The notes: generated by a model from the sequence alone, not told the origin. A stretch of 64,000 nt of DNA from Halomarinibacterium sp041392205 (GCA_041392205.1 JAWKMO010000003.1:186001-250000); one strand, 5' to 3'; counted from the first letter of the stretch, positions 35,752 to 44,422 are shown. Made by a program: numbers and translations.

Positions 35752-36411
35752 ATGAAAAAACAACTTTCTTTACTACACAACTATCGCCCAAGTACTTTAC
35801 TGCATAATGCCCCAGCGATAATAATGCTACATGGCTACGGAAGCGATGAAAATGATTTATTTTCCTTTGCTTCTGAAATACCAGCTCAGTATGCTATTAT
35901 AGCCTTGAAAGCACCCTATCCCTTACAACCCTATGGAAATGCATGGTACCACATCTATTTTGATCGTCCGGAGGACAAATGGAGTGATGAAAAGCAAGCC
36001 ATCGAATCTAGAGAGTTAGTAGTAAAAGTTATTGATGAAATTTGCACAGTATATCCCATTGACCCAAAAAATATTACTTTATTAGGATTTAGTCAAGGGA
36101 CTATTTTAAGTTTTGCTGTTGCCTTGAGCCATCCAGAAAAAGTTAACCATGTTATAGGATTAAGCGGTTATATTAATGAAGCTATTTTAAAAACAAAGTA
36201 TGCGGAAAATGATTTTAGCAACCTTACCATATATAGTTCCCACGGAAGCCTCGATCAAGTAATTCCGGTAGATTGGGCTAGAAAAACGAAACCCTTTTTG
36301 AAGCATTTAGGTATCGATTGTCATTATTCTGAATTTCCAGTGGGACACGGGGTTGCACCACAAAATTTTTATGAGTTTTTAGAGTGGTTATTAAAACAGT
36401 CTGCTCACTAA
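35752..36411 (+). CDS. Alpha/beta-hydrolase, carboxylesterase/phospholipase family
   Basis: A 219-residue serine hydrolase of the carboxylesterase/acyl-protein-thioesterase type. The nucleophile elbow is LGFSQGTILSFA (GxSxG, about 113-124), the oxyanion region is MLHGYGSDENDLF (about 24-36), the Asp is in SSHGSLDQVIPVDWA (about 162-176), and the His is in FPVGHGVAP (about 195-203). No signal peptide is seen, so it is cytoplasmic. The substrate is unknown. The start is immediately downstream of a terminator hairpin, so translation must begin from a transcript that contains, or starts inside, that hairpin. Confidence 0.88.
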   Translation: MKKQLSLLHNYRPSTLLHNAPAIIMLHGYGSDENDLFSFASEIPAQYAIIALKAPYPLQPYGNAWYHIYFDRPEDKWSDEKQAIESRELVVKVIDEICTVYPIDPKNITLLGFSQGTILSFAVALSHPEKVNHVIGLSGYINEAILKTKYAENDFSNLTIYSSHGSLDQVIPVDWARKTKPFLKHLGIDCHYSEFPVGHGVAPQNFYEFLEWLLKQSAH

Positions 36412-36454
36412 ATTAACTGTTAAGTTTTTTAATCAAGACTCAATAACGCATTTA

Positions 36455-36949
36455 TTAATTTGGATATAGAATTGATGAAATAGGAGTAAGTTCTAATTCC
36501 ATTTTGTCATTGTAAAAATATTCAAGAATCATTTCTCCCCAGTATTTTCCATCACTAAAATCGGCAATAATCCAACGATGATTTAAAAATTTAACTTTAT
36601 TTACACGCATTTCGCCGTACATTCCTTCTAGTGGTATCAGTGAATTCCCCCCTTTTACAAGGTTTTTTTCAATAATAGCATCGGTAACTTCCCTTTCCAC
36701 TGCTTCGGCATCCAACCCTAAATTTTCTAAGTACGTCATCGCATTGTCATTCCCTTGTAATGTAAAGTAATTAAGTTCTGCCATCGTTTCAGACAGAACC
36801 GCCAATGAATCTTTTGCTTTTTCTAAGTGGGTGGTTAAAGAGGTTATTTTAGTTTCTTGCGATTCAAAAATAGATTTTTCATTCATGTATTGAAACAGAA
36901 TGAATAAAATCGCAAAGAAAAACAGGTACATAAAAAGGTTAGATTTCAT
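36455..36949 (-). CDS. Hypothetical membrane-anchored protein
   Basis: A 164-residue protein with an N-terminal membrane anchor (NLFMYLFFFAILFILFQYM). A short coiled coil follows (ESQETKITSLTTHLEKAKDSLAVL, about 29-53), then a compact alpha/beta domain (VKFLNHRWIIADFSDGKYWGEM, about 117-138). It has the appearance of a periplasm-facing conserved flavobacterial protein of unknown role. It lies three bases downstream of the metallo-hydrolase gene and is probably co-transcribed. Confidence 0.75.
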   Translation of the reverse strand: MKSNLFMYLFFFAILFILFQYMNEKSIFESQETKITSLTTHLEKAKDSLAVLSETMAELNYFTLQGNDNAMTYLENLGLDAEAVEREVTDAIIEKNLVKGGNSLIPLEGMYGEMRVNKVKFLNHRWIIADFSDGKYWGEMILEYFYNDKMELELTPISSILYPN

Positions 36950-36952
36950 ATT

Positions 36953-37729
36953 TTATAGGATAATTTTTAAAGTGTCGTAAGCTAAATAAACATTCTTTGG
37001 CAGCTTTTTTTCAACCTCCTCATGAAAGCCCATTAAGTGACTAATGTGGGTAAAATAGGTTTTTTGTGGCTGTAATTCTTTCATTAATTTTAAAGCCTCT
37101 TCTAAATTTAAATGTGACTCATGGGACTTTTCACGAAGTGCATTTATGACCAATACTTTTAATCCTTTTAGTTTTTGTTTCTCTGTCTCAGAAATCGTTT
37201 TTACATCGGTCATATAGGCAAAATCATCAATCCGAAACCCCAATACAGGTAGGTCTGCATGCATTGCCTCCACAGGAATAATGGTTTTCCCTCCTATTAC
37301 AAAAGGTTGTTCTTTTTGTATTTCAACTTCTTTAATGGTAGGAGCGCCGGGGTATTTATTGAGGGTTTCAAAAACATACGGAAATCGTTGTTTTAATGCT
37401 TCAAAAACTCTTTTTTCAGCATAAAAAGCAAGGTCCCCTTGTTTAAAATTAAAAGGTCGTATATCGTCAATACCCGCCACATGATCATTATGTTCATGGG
37501 TTAATAAAATACCATTAAGGTACTGAACGTTTTCCCGTAACATTTGTTGTCTAAAATCGGGACCACAATCTATTACATATTGAAATTCCCCCCATTGAAT
37601 CAACACCGAAACACGCAATCTTTTATCTTTAAAATCGTTACTTAAACATACGGGATGCGAACTTCCTATTACGGGAATCCCTTGTGAAGTTCCTGTTCCT
37701 AAAAATGTAACTGTTAAGGGTATTGTCAT
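36953..37729 (-). CDS. MBL-fold metallo-hydrolase, PhnP/RNase Z-like
   Basis: A 258-residue metallo-beta-lactamase-fold protein. It starts VTFLGTGTSQGIPVIGSSHP, typical of the PhnP/AtsA-like branch, and has the metal motif LLTHEHNDHVAGIDDIRP (HxHxDH, about 75-92). Further ligands are in PVEAMHADLPVLGF, MTDVKT and FTHISHLMGFHEE (about 227-239). Members act as phosphodiesterases on cyclic phosphates or nucleotides. The first Cys of the usual CxxC insertion is absent here (SSHPVC). The substrate is unknown. It is the first gene of a two-gene minus-strand unit. Confidence 0.88.
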   Translation of the reverse strand: MTIPLTVTFLGTGTSQGIPVIGSSHPVCLSNDFKDKRLRVSVLIQWGEFQYVIDCGPDFRQQMLRENVQYLNGILLTHEHNDHVAGIDDIRPFNFKQGDLAFYAEKRVFEALKQRFPYVFETLNKYPGAPTIKEVEIQKEQPFVIGGKTIIPVEAMHADLPVLGFRIDDFAYMTDVKTISETEKQKLKGLKVLVINALREKSHESHLNLEEALKLMKELQPQKTYFTHISHLMGFHEEVEKKLPKNVYLAYDTLKIIL

Positions 37730-37753
37730 GGAAGCAAAAATAACAGTATTTTT

Positions 37754-37783
37754 TTTGTTAGCCTATGGTATTTACTACCTTTG
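37754..37783 (+). promoter_or_regulatory. Complete -33/-7 promoter before the gene at 37809
   Basis: TTTG at 37754-37757 and TACCTTTG at 37776-37783 are separated by 18 bases. The -7 element lies 25 bases before the ATG. This is one of the best matches to the Bacteroidota consensus in the window. Confidence 0.65.
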
Positions 37784-37808
37784 TAAAAGATTACCAAATT
37801 AAATTGCT

Positions 37809-39266
37809 ATGCCAGAAATTATACCAGGCGATAAGAATTTTGAGACCATTCCTTCTATTAAAGATAAGGCGCTCCGTATTAATTTAAACGAAAATATTTA
37901 CGGTACTTTTGCCGAAATTGGTGCTGGGCAAGAAACGGTTCGTAATTTCTTTAGAGCAGGTGGGGCTTCAGGGACTATCGCTAAAACCATGTCTGCATAC
38001 GATAAAGACTTTAGTGATGCCATTTACGGCGAAGAAGAAGATGGACGATATGTTACTGAGTCGCGTTTAAAAAAAATGTTATCGCATGAAATTAGACTTA
38101 TTGAAGAGCGGATAAGTCGGGAAAAGCACCCTAATAAAATGTTCTTTTCGTATGCCAATACGGTAACCACCATAGACTTTGCAAAACAGTTTAAAGGTCA
38201 TGGATGGGTAGGGATTCGTTTTCAAACCGATCCTAATGAGGCATATAGTGAAATTGTATTACACATTCGATTTAAAGAAACGGAAGCCGTATTACAGCAG
38301 CAAACACTGGGTATTCTTGGTGTAAACCTTATTTATGGCGCATTTTACAAACACGATCAACCCAAAAAATTATTACGGTATTTGTACGATCATATTGATA
38401 AAGATAAAATCGAAATAGATACCATAAACTTTTCTGGGCCCAAATTTGAAACGGTAGATAATCGCTTAATGAGCCTACAACTCATAAAAAATGAAATGAC
38501 TGAAGCCGTTATTTTTGGCCCTGATGGAAATAACATTTTACCAGCACGAATTCTTTATAAAAAAAATGTACTGGCTTTACGCGGAAGCTTTCGACCCGTA
38601 ACGAAAGTAAATATGGATATGTACGAAAGGTCTTTGGAAATGTTTTTAAACGAAAACAAGGTAGATCCCGATAAAACCCTAGTTATATTTGAAATTACAT
38701 TATCCAACCTGCGCGCTGAAGGTGAAATTGATGAACAAGACTTTATGGACCGTGCAAGGTTATTATGTTCGCTTGGGCAAACCGTTATGATTTCAAACTT
38801 CAAAGAATATTACAAATTGGTTGAGTATTTTTCTAACTACACCCGCGCCCGAATGGGATTAACAATGGGGGTCAATAATTTGGTCGATATTTTTGATGAA
38901 AAATACTATCGTCATCTAAGTGGTGGTATTTTAGAAGCCTTTGGTAAATTGTTCTTTAAGGATTTAAAAGTGTACCTCTATCCTATGCTTGACCCAGAAA
39001 CAGGGGCACTAATTACCAGCGAAAACTTAAAAGTGCATCCACGTATGAAAGAATTGTATAAGTTCTTTAAATACAACGGAAAATTGGTGGATATTAAAAA
39101 TTATAACCCCAATATTTTGGGAGTATTTTCACGGGAAGTTTTGCGAAAAATTGAAAACAATGAAGCGGGTTGGCAAGAAATGCTACCTAAAGGTGTTTCA
39201 GAACTTATCATCGAAAAAGAGCTTTTTAATTATTCCAAAACACTACAAAAACATCCTATCAATTAG
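37809..39266 (+). CDS. Conserved Bacteroidota protein of unknown function (485 residues)
   Basis: A large, well-conserved cytoplasmic protein without signal peptide or membrane segments. Characteristic stretches are NENIYGTFAEIGAGQETVRN (about 27-46), FRAGGASGTIAKTMSAYDKD, SHEIRLIEERISREKHPNKM, FGPDGNNILPARILYKKN and RHLSGGILEAFGKLFFKDLK. Database entries for such proteins are sometimes labelled TonB-dependent receptor or nicotinate-nucleotide adenylyltransferase; nothing in the sequence supports either. The conserved Gly-rich N-terminus suggests an enzyme that binds a nucleotide or phosphate. It overlaps the convergent bcp gene by eight bases. Confidence 0.88.
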   Translation: MPEIIPGDKNFETIPSIKDKALRINLNENIYGTFAEIGAGQETVRNFFRAGGASGTIAKTMSAYDKDFSDAIYGEEEDGRYVTESRLKKMLSHEIRLIEERISREKHPNKMFFSYANTVTTIDFAKQFKGHGWVGIRFQTDPNEAYSEIVLHIRFKETEAVLQQQTLGILGVNLIYGAFYKHDQPKKLLRYLYDHIDKDKIEIDTINFSGPKFETVDNRLMSLQLIKNEMTEAVIFGPDGNNILPARILYKKNVLALRGSFRPVTKVNMDMYERSLEMFLNENKVDPDKTLVIFEITLSNLRAEGEIDEQDFMDRARLLCSLGQTVMISNFKEYYKLVEYFSNYTRARMGLTMGVNNLVDIFDEKYYRHLSGGILEAFGKLFFKDLKVYLYPMLDPETGALITSENLKVHPRMKELYKFFKYNGKLVDIKNYNPNILGVFSREVLRKIENNEAGWQEMLPKGVSELIIEKELFNYSKTLQKHPIN

Positions 39267-39714
39267 CGAGTATTTGTGCTGCGTGTTCTTTGCTTTTTAC
39301 CTCATCAATTACACTTTCTATAATACCATCTTCATTAATGATAAAAGTAATGCGGTGGATGCCATCAAACTCACGTCCCATAAACTTTTTAGGACCCCAT
39401 ACACCAAACGCGTTAATTACTTCTTTATCTTCATCGGCTAACAAAGGATAAGGAAAGTTGAATTTCTTTTTAAAATTTCCTTGCTTTTTTTGACTATCGG
39501 CACTTACCCCCAAAATTTCGTATCCCGCTTTTTGAAGCTCTTTGTAATTATCACTCAAATTGCAGGCTTCTACTGTACAAGTGGGAGTATTTGCCGCAGG
39601 ATAAAAGAAAATTATTAAATTTTTGCCTTTGTAATCGTTAAGGGTTACGGTGTTACCATCTTGATTCTTTCCTGAAAAATTAGGTGCTTTATCACCTGCT
39701 TTTAGTGTATTCAT
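39259..39714 (-). CDS. bcp: Thioredoxin-dependent thiol peroxidase (Bcp/PrxQ)
   Basis: A 151-residue peroxiredoxin, which reduces hydroperoxides with thioredoxin. It has a PrxQ-type active site: the peroxidatic Cys in TPTCTVEAC (about residue 46) and the resolving Cys five residues later, an arrangement specific to the Bcp/PrxQ class. The segment NLIIFFYPAANTPTC and the later YPLLADEDKEVINAFGVW are standard. It is a single cytoplasmic gene convergent with the 485-residue unknown. Oxidative-stress regulation is plausible, but no OxyR site was recognised. Confidence 0.95.
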   Translation of the reverse strand: MNTLKAGDKAPNFSGKNQDGNTVTLNDYKGKNLIIFFYPAANTPTCTVEACNLSDNYKELQKAGYEILGVSADSQKKQGNFKKKFNFPYPLLADEDKEVINAFGVWGPKKFMGREFDGIHRITFIINEDGIIESVIDEVKSKEHAAQILAN

Positions 39715-39816
39715 TTGTTTATTTTTGTGGAGCTACTTTTACGCATTCTTAGATAAGAGAATACGTTACCAGCAATTAATAAATTGTTTAATTTATAATT
39801 GTCAAAGTTACACAAA

Positions 39817-40473
39817 ATGACACAAAAGGAAAAGGTAAATTTCGTTATAAAAACTTTAAAAGAACTCTATCCACAAATACCAATTCCTTTAGACCATAAA
39901 GATCCTTATACGTTACTCATTGCGGTTTTACTTTCTGCCCAAAGCACCGATGTTCGAGTGAACCAAATTACCCCACTGCTTTTTGAAGTGGCAGATAACC
40001 CTTACGCTATGGTGAAACTAAGTGTGGAAGAAATACGAGACATTATAAAACCCGTAGGGCTCTCTCCTATGAAGAGTAAAGGCATCCACGGACTTTCGCA
40101 AATACTTATTGAGAAATACAATGGACAAGTCCCGCAAAGTTTTGAGGCACTTGAAGCACTCCCTGCTGTGGGGCATAAAACAGCCAGTGTCGTCATGTCT
40201 CAGGCATTTGGGATACCAGCCTTTCCGGTAGATACCCACATACACCGTTTAATGTACCGTTGGGGATTAAGTACTGGAAAAAATGTAGTACAAACCGAAA
40301 AAGACGCCAAAAGACTTTTTCCAAAAGACCTTTGGAATGAGTTACACTTACAAATTATATGGTATGGGAGGCAATACTCCCCTGCCCGCGGTTGGGATTT
40401 GAAAAAAGATGTAATTACCAGGACGATTGGGAGAAAAAATGTTATTAGTGAATATTTGAAGAAGAAAAAATAA
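39817..40473 (+). CDS. nth: Endonuclease III-type DNA glycosylase without FeS cluster
   Basis: A 218-residue HhH-GPD base-excision repair glycosylase/AP lyase. Signatures are LLSAQSTDVRVNQITP (about 42-57), the helix-hairpin-helix with catalytic Lys in EALPAVGHKTASVVMS (about 112-127), and the catalytic Asp in FPVDTHIHRLMYRWGL (about 135-150). The usual C-terminal Cys-X6-Cys-X2-Cys-X5-Cys cluster loop is replaced by a Cys-free tail (SPARGWDLKKDVITRTIGRK). An in-frame TTG exists at 39799; the ATG at 39817 fits the family start MTQKEKV. A terminator follows. Confidence 0.93.
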   Translation: MTQKEKVNFVIKTLKELYPQIPIPLDHKDPYTLLIAVLLSAQSTDVRVNQITPLLFEVADNPYAMVKLSVEEIRDIIKPVGLSPMKSKGIHGLSQILIEKYNGQVPQSFEALEALPAVGHKTASVVMSQAFGIPAFPVDTHIHRLMYRWGLSTGKNVVQTEKDAKRLFPKDLWNELHLQIIWYGRQYSPARGWDLKKDVITRTIGRKNVISEYLKKKK

Positions 40474-40497
40474 TTTCTTTCAAATAGATATAAAAAA

Positions 40498-40524
40498 ACC
40501 CCGAAAACAATCGAATTTCGGGGT
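40498..40524. terminator. Terminator between nth and the 50-residue gene
   Basis: ACCCCGAAA / TTTCGGGGT stem, with A-rich sequence before and T-rich sequence after, so it could serve both convergent genes. Confidence 0.85.
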
Positions 40525-40535
40525 CTTTCCAAAGT

Positions 40536-40688
40536 TTAGTTTAGAAGTGCTTCAAACTTCAATTTATTATAATCTATAACACTTAAAGCCTTCGAGTAAT
40601 CCAGAAGAAATCGTATGGTCTCCTCTTTTGGAACTAAGTTTTCATTCACGCGTTCCGCACGTGAAGTTTCAGAGTACAAGTTTGGCAT
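40536..40688 (-). CDS. Small 50-residue protein beside the ECF sigma gene
   Basis: A short intact frame from the ATG at 40688 to the TAA at 40536 encodes exactly 50 residues. It begins MPNLYSETSRAERVNENL and continues PKEETIRFLLDYSKALSV to the end FEALLN. The second half is a predicted amphipathic helix pair. Similar short proteins (NLYSE...KKET..FLL.YSKAL) sit next to sigma-70-family genes in other flavobacteria, to my recollection. The spacing of 58 bases to the sigma gene upstream on the same strand suggests co-transcription. A role as a regulator of that sigma factor is possible but untested. Confidence 0.7.
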   Translation of the reverse strand: MPNLYSETSRAERVNENLVPKEETIRFLLDYSKALSVIDYNKLKFEALLN

Positions 40689-40746
40689 AGAACGTTATTT
40701 TGAGGTTAATGTTTAAAAATAACGTGCTCTTTTTTAGTTTATTGTA

Positions 40747-41337
40747 CTAATTGGTTAATATAATATTATGTTTCTCAATAATTTTTCTCATATTGATTAA
40801 AGCATAGCGCATTCTACCTAAGGCAGTGTTAATACTTACGCCAGTTTGCTCACTAATTTCCTTAAAACTCATATCGCGATACATACGCATAATAAGAACT
40901 TCTTTCTGGTCTTCTGGAAGTTCTTCAATCAATTTACGAACATCATCTTCAACTTGTCCTTTAATAATTTGTTTCTCGGCATTTAAAGTCCCGTCACTTA
41001 ATACCGAAAAGATATTAAAGTCATCATTGTTTTCAAACTTAGGCATACGGTTATTCCGTCTAAAATGATCGATAACCAAGTTATGTGCTATGCGCATAAC
41101 CCAGGGTAAAAACTTACCCTCCTCATTATACGCTCCGCGCTTGAGTGTTTTTATAACTTTAATAAAGGTGTCTTGAAAAATATCTTCGGCTACATCCTTA
41201 TCGTAAACTTTTGAGTAAATAAAACGATAAACCTTTTCTTTGTGGCGGGTTATTAGTTCACACAGTGCAGCTTCGTTACCATTCATGTAATCGCTTACCA
41301 AAAGCGCATCACAACTTGTGCTTTGTTTCATATCCAT
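40747..41337 (-). CDS. ECF-type RNA polymerase sigma factor
   Basis: A 196-residue sigma-70-family factor of the ECF kind. Region 2 (about 15-95) includes HKEKVYRFIYSKVYDKDVAE DIFQDTFIKV and the -10 recognition helix LPWVMRIAHNLVIDHFRR. Region 4 (about 135-190) has LPEDQKEVLIMRMYRDMSFK EISEQTGVSINTALGRMRYA. No anti-sigma factor with a membrane helix is adjacent; only the 50-residue protein follows. A two-Met start (MDM) leaves either ATG possible. Unlike most ECF genes here it has a long 307-base upstream gap. Confidence 0.93.
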   Translation of the reverse strand: MDMKQSTSCDALLVSDYMNGNEAALCELITRHKEKVYRFIYSKVYDKDVAEDIFQDTFIKVIKTLKRGAYNEEGKFLPWVMRIAHNLVIDHFRRNNRMPKFENNDDFNIFSVLSDGTLNAEKQIIKGQVEDDVRKLIEELPEDQKEVLIMRMYRDMSFKEISEQTGVSINTALGRMRYALINMRKIIEKHNIILTN

Positions 41338-41644
41338 ACTTTTTTAATAAATAAACAACAATTTGGTTTTTGGTTGTTTAGTAAAACTGTTTATTTAAAA
41401 GTAATGGTATGCTATAGGCAATGGTTTTTTGTGTTACTGAGGGTAAATATAACAACAAAGATTTTACAAAAACAAAAAAAGTGTGCTTTTTCTGAAAATT
41501 ATAACGTTAAAATTCTATTTCCCTTGTTAAAATACCTTAATAAATACAATACCCCTAAAAAGATTGCGTTGCACTTTTCTTATTAGTAAAGTCCCTTATT
41601 TTTCTGCTTTGTAAATAGTATCTTTGCAAAAATTGCAAAGTACA
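41338..41644. other. 307-base divergent regulatory region, no gene
   Basis: This AT-rich interval between the sigma gene (minus) and uvrA (plus) holds the uvrA -7 element at 41619-41626 and a near-copy of a 16-base motif (TTTTTGGTTGTTTAGT at 41367-41382) found before two terminators further on. No LexA-type palindrome stood out. Confidence 0.5.
41619..41626 (+). promoter_or_regulatory. -7 promoter element of uvrA
   Basis: TATCTTTG is a perfect TAnnTTTG. It overlaps the most upstream possible TTG start (41624), so transcription should begin near 41633. Confidence 0.55.
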
Positions 41645-44422
41645 TTGGTTAAAACAGCTACAGATTTAAAAAAAAACATCCTTATTCAGGGGGCAAAATT
41701 ACACAACCTAAAAAATATTTCGGTAGCCATCCCTCGTAACAAATTGGTGGTAATTACTGGGCTTTCGGGCAGTGGAAAATCCAGTTTGGCTTTCGACACT
41801 TTATATGCCGAAGGGCAACGCAGGTATGTTGAAAGTTTGTCTTCGTATGCACGTCAGTTTTTGGGCAGATTGGATAAACCCAAAGTAGATTCTATTAAAG
41901 GAATTTCCCCAGCGATTGCCATTGAACAAAAAGTAAATGCTACCAATCCCCGTTCCACTGTGGGTACTTCAACTGAAATTTACGATTACCTAAAATTATT
42001 ATTTACCCGAATTGGAAAAACCTACTCTCCCGTTTCTGGAAAAAAAGTAAAAAAAGATACCGTCACCTATGTTATAGAGTATATAAAATCCCTTCCAAAT
42101 GGCGAGAAGCTCCTTCTCCTTACTCCTATTTATCTGGAAGAAGGAAGAAGTATGGAAAGTAAACTAAAAACATTATCCCAACAAGGGTATGCTCGCATAA
42201 AAATGGCAGGTAATATCATTCGTTTGGATGAGTTAAGTGGAAAAACATTTCCAAAAGATATTCAATTGGTTATTGATCGTATTATCGTTCAACAGGATGA
42301 AGATTTTTATAACCGTCTGGCAGATGCAGTGGCAATTGCATTCTTTGAAGGAAAAGGGGAACTATCTATTGAACACCTTTCCGATGGAACAATAAAAGAA
42401 TTCAACAATCGCTTTGAAGCAGACGGTATTACCTTCTTAGAACCCAATGTGCATCTCTTCAGCTTTAATAATCCCTACGGTGCCTGTCCCACCTGTGAAG
42501 GCTATGGCGATGTCATTGGGATTGATGAAGATCTCGTAATACCCAACACGGGTTTGTCTATTTACGAAAATGCTATTTTTCCTTGGCGGGGAGAAAGCAT
42601 GGGATGGTATCGTGATACCTTAGTAAATAATGCCTATAAATTCGATTTCCCAATTCACAAACCTTGGTTTCAACTTACCGAAGCACAACAAAAACTGGTT
42701 TGGGAAGGCAATCAATATTTTGAAGGATTAAATGATTTCTTTGCTTTTTTGGAATCGAAAAGTTATAAAATTCAAAATCGAGTGATGCTTTCCCGTTACC
42801 GCGGGAAAACGAAATGTACTACTTGTAAAGGAAAACGACTGCGCCCAGAAGCCAGCTATGTAAAAATTAACGGAACTTCGTTACCCGAATTAGTCGAACT
42901 TCCTTTAGACCAGGTTGCTGAATTTTTCAAGAATATTACACTAAATGACTACGAGCAAAAGGTAGCAAAGCGCCTGCTCATTGAAATTACTAACCGACTC
43001 CGCTTTTTAATGGATGTAGGGTTAAGTTATCTCACCTTAAACAGAAAAAGTAATACCCTTTCAGGCGGGGAATCCCAACGGATTAATTTAGCAACTTCGC
43101 TAGGCAGTAGTTTGGTGGGCTCTATGTATATTCTCGACGAGCCTAGTATTGGTCTACATCCTAAAGACACCGAACGGCTCATTGGGGTATTGAAATCACT
43201 CCGGGATTTAGGAAATACCGTAATTGTAGTAGAGCATGATGAAGAGATTATGAAAGCAGCCGATGCCATTATTGATATTGGCCCTGAAGCAGGGACCTTT
43301 GGCGGTGAAGTTGTCGCTGAAGGTACTTTTGAAGCTATTTTGAAAAGTGATTCTCTTACAGCGAAATATTTAAATGGTAATTTACAGATTGAAGTTCCTA
43401 AGAAAAGAAGAACCTCAAAACAAATCATTGAAGTTGTCGGTGCTCGCCAGAATAATTTAAAAAATATAAATGTTTCCTTTCCATTAGGAGTGTTTACTGC
43501 AGTTACAGGAGTTTCTGGAAGTGGAAAAAGTACGTTAGTAAAAAAGATACTCTACCCTGCGCTACTAAGAGAAATTGGAGGTTACGGGGAAAAACCGGGG
43601 CAATTTTCAGAGTTAAAAGGAAATTTTAGTAGTATTAAAAGTATTGAGTTTATTGATCAAAATCCTATTGGTCGCTCTAGTAGATCCAATCCGGTGACGT
43701 ATATTAAAGCCTACGATGACATCCGTAATTTATTTGCTTCCCAAAAATTAAGTGACATTCGTGGTTATCAAGCCAAACATTTCAGTTTTAATGTTGATGG
43801 TGGACGTTGTGAAACTTGTAAAGGGGAAGGCGAGGTCACTATCGAAATGCAATTTATGGCCGACGTGCATTTGGAATGTGATACCTGCAACGGAAAACGT
43901 TTTAAAAAAGAAGTACTAGAAGTCAACTTTCACGATAAAAACATTCATGATGTATTGTCAATGACCGTAGACGACGCTATTGCCTTCTTTTCACTACACA
44001 ACGAAGCAAAAATCACCCATAAACTGCAGCCCTTACAGGATGTAGGTTTGGGTTATGTGCAGTTGGGACAGAGCTCTTCTACGCTATCGGGCGGGGAAGC
44101 CCAACGGATTAAATTGGCTTCCTTTCTAATTAAAGGAGAAACCAAAGACAAAGCCCTCTTTATTTTTGACGAACCCACTACGGGACTCCATTTTCACGAC
44201 ATACAAAAACTATTAGCTTCCTTTTATGCGCTCTTAGATAAAGGCCATACGGTCATTGTAGTAGAGCATAATCTAGACTTAATTAAATGTGCAGACCACA
44301 TCATAGATTTAGGACTAGAAGGCGGTGAAAAAGGCGGCGAAGTGATTGCCCAAGGGACTCCCGAGGAAATCATTAAAAACACAAAATCATTCACTGCCAG
44401 CTATTTAAAGGAAAAGATTTAG
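41645..44422 (+). CDS. uvrA: Excinuclease ABC subunit A
   Basis: About 925 residues; UvrA is the damage-recognition ATPase of nucleotide excision repair. It has two ABC modules: Walker A GLSGSGKSSLAFD (about 40) and GVSGSGKSTLVKK (about 625); signatures NTLSGGESQRINLA and STLSGGEAQRIKLA; Walker B MYILDEPSIGLHP and LFIFDEPTTGLHF. Zinc fingers are at CPTCEGYGD, CTTCKGKR, CETCKGEGE and CDTCNGKR. No ATG is available. The frame opens at a TTG at 41624 that lies inside the -7 promoter box, so I prefer the TTG at 41645, close to the conserved KKNILIQGAKLHNLKN. Confidence 0.95.
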   Translation: MVKTATDLKKNILIQGAKLHNLKNISVAIPRNKLVVITGLSGSGKSSLAFDTLYAEGQRRYVESLSSYARQFLGRLDKPKVDSIKGISPAIAIEQKVNATNPRSTVGTSTEIYDYLKLLFTRIGKTYSPVSGKKVKKDTVTYVIEYIKSLPNGEKLLLLTPIYLEEGRSMESKLKTLSQQGYARIKMAGNIIRLDELSGKTFPKDIQLVIDRIIVQQDEDFYNRLADAVAIAFFEGKGELSIEHLSDGTIKEFNNRFEADGITFLEPNVHLFSFNNPYGACPTCEGYGDVIGIDEDLVIPNTGLSIYENAIFPWRGESMGWYRDTLVNNAYKFDFPIHKPWFQLTEAQQKLVWEGNQYFEGLNDFFAFLESKSYKIQNRVMLSRYRGKTKCTTCKGKRLRPEASYVKINGTSLPELVELPLDQVAEFFKNITLNDYEQKVAKRLLIEITNRLRFLMDVGLSYLTLNRKSNTLSGGESQRINLATSLGSSLVGSMYILDEPSIGLHPKDTERLIGVLKSLRDLGNTVIVVEHDEEIMKAADAIIDIGPEAGTFGGEVVAEGTFEAILKSDSLTAKYLNGNLQIEVPKKRRTSKQIIEVVGARQNNLKNINVSFPLGVFTAVTGVSGSGKSTLVKKILYPALLREIGGYGEKPGQFSELKGNFSSIKSIEFIDQNPIGRSSRSNPVTYIKAYDDIRNLFASQKLSDIRGYQAKHFSFNVDGGRCETCKGEGEVTIEMQFMADVHLECDTCNGKRFKKEVLEVNFHDKNIHDVLSMTVDDAIAFFSLHNEAKITHKLQPLQDVGLGYVQLGQSSSTLSGGEAQRIKLASFLIKGETKDKALFIFDEPTTGLHFHDIQKLLASFYALLDKGHTVIVVEHNLDLIKCADHIIDLGLEGGEKGGEVIAQGTPEEIIKNTKSFTASYLKEKI

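Noticed and set aside
37809..39266. TonB-dependent receptor annotation
   Set aside because: No signal peptide, plug domain or C-terminal barrel strand is present in the protein.
41323..41586. 87-codon plus-strand frame in the sigma/uvrA gap
   Set aside because: It starts inside the sigma gene, is low-complexity and has no homology I recognise.
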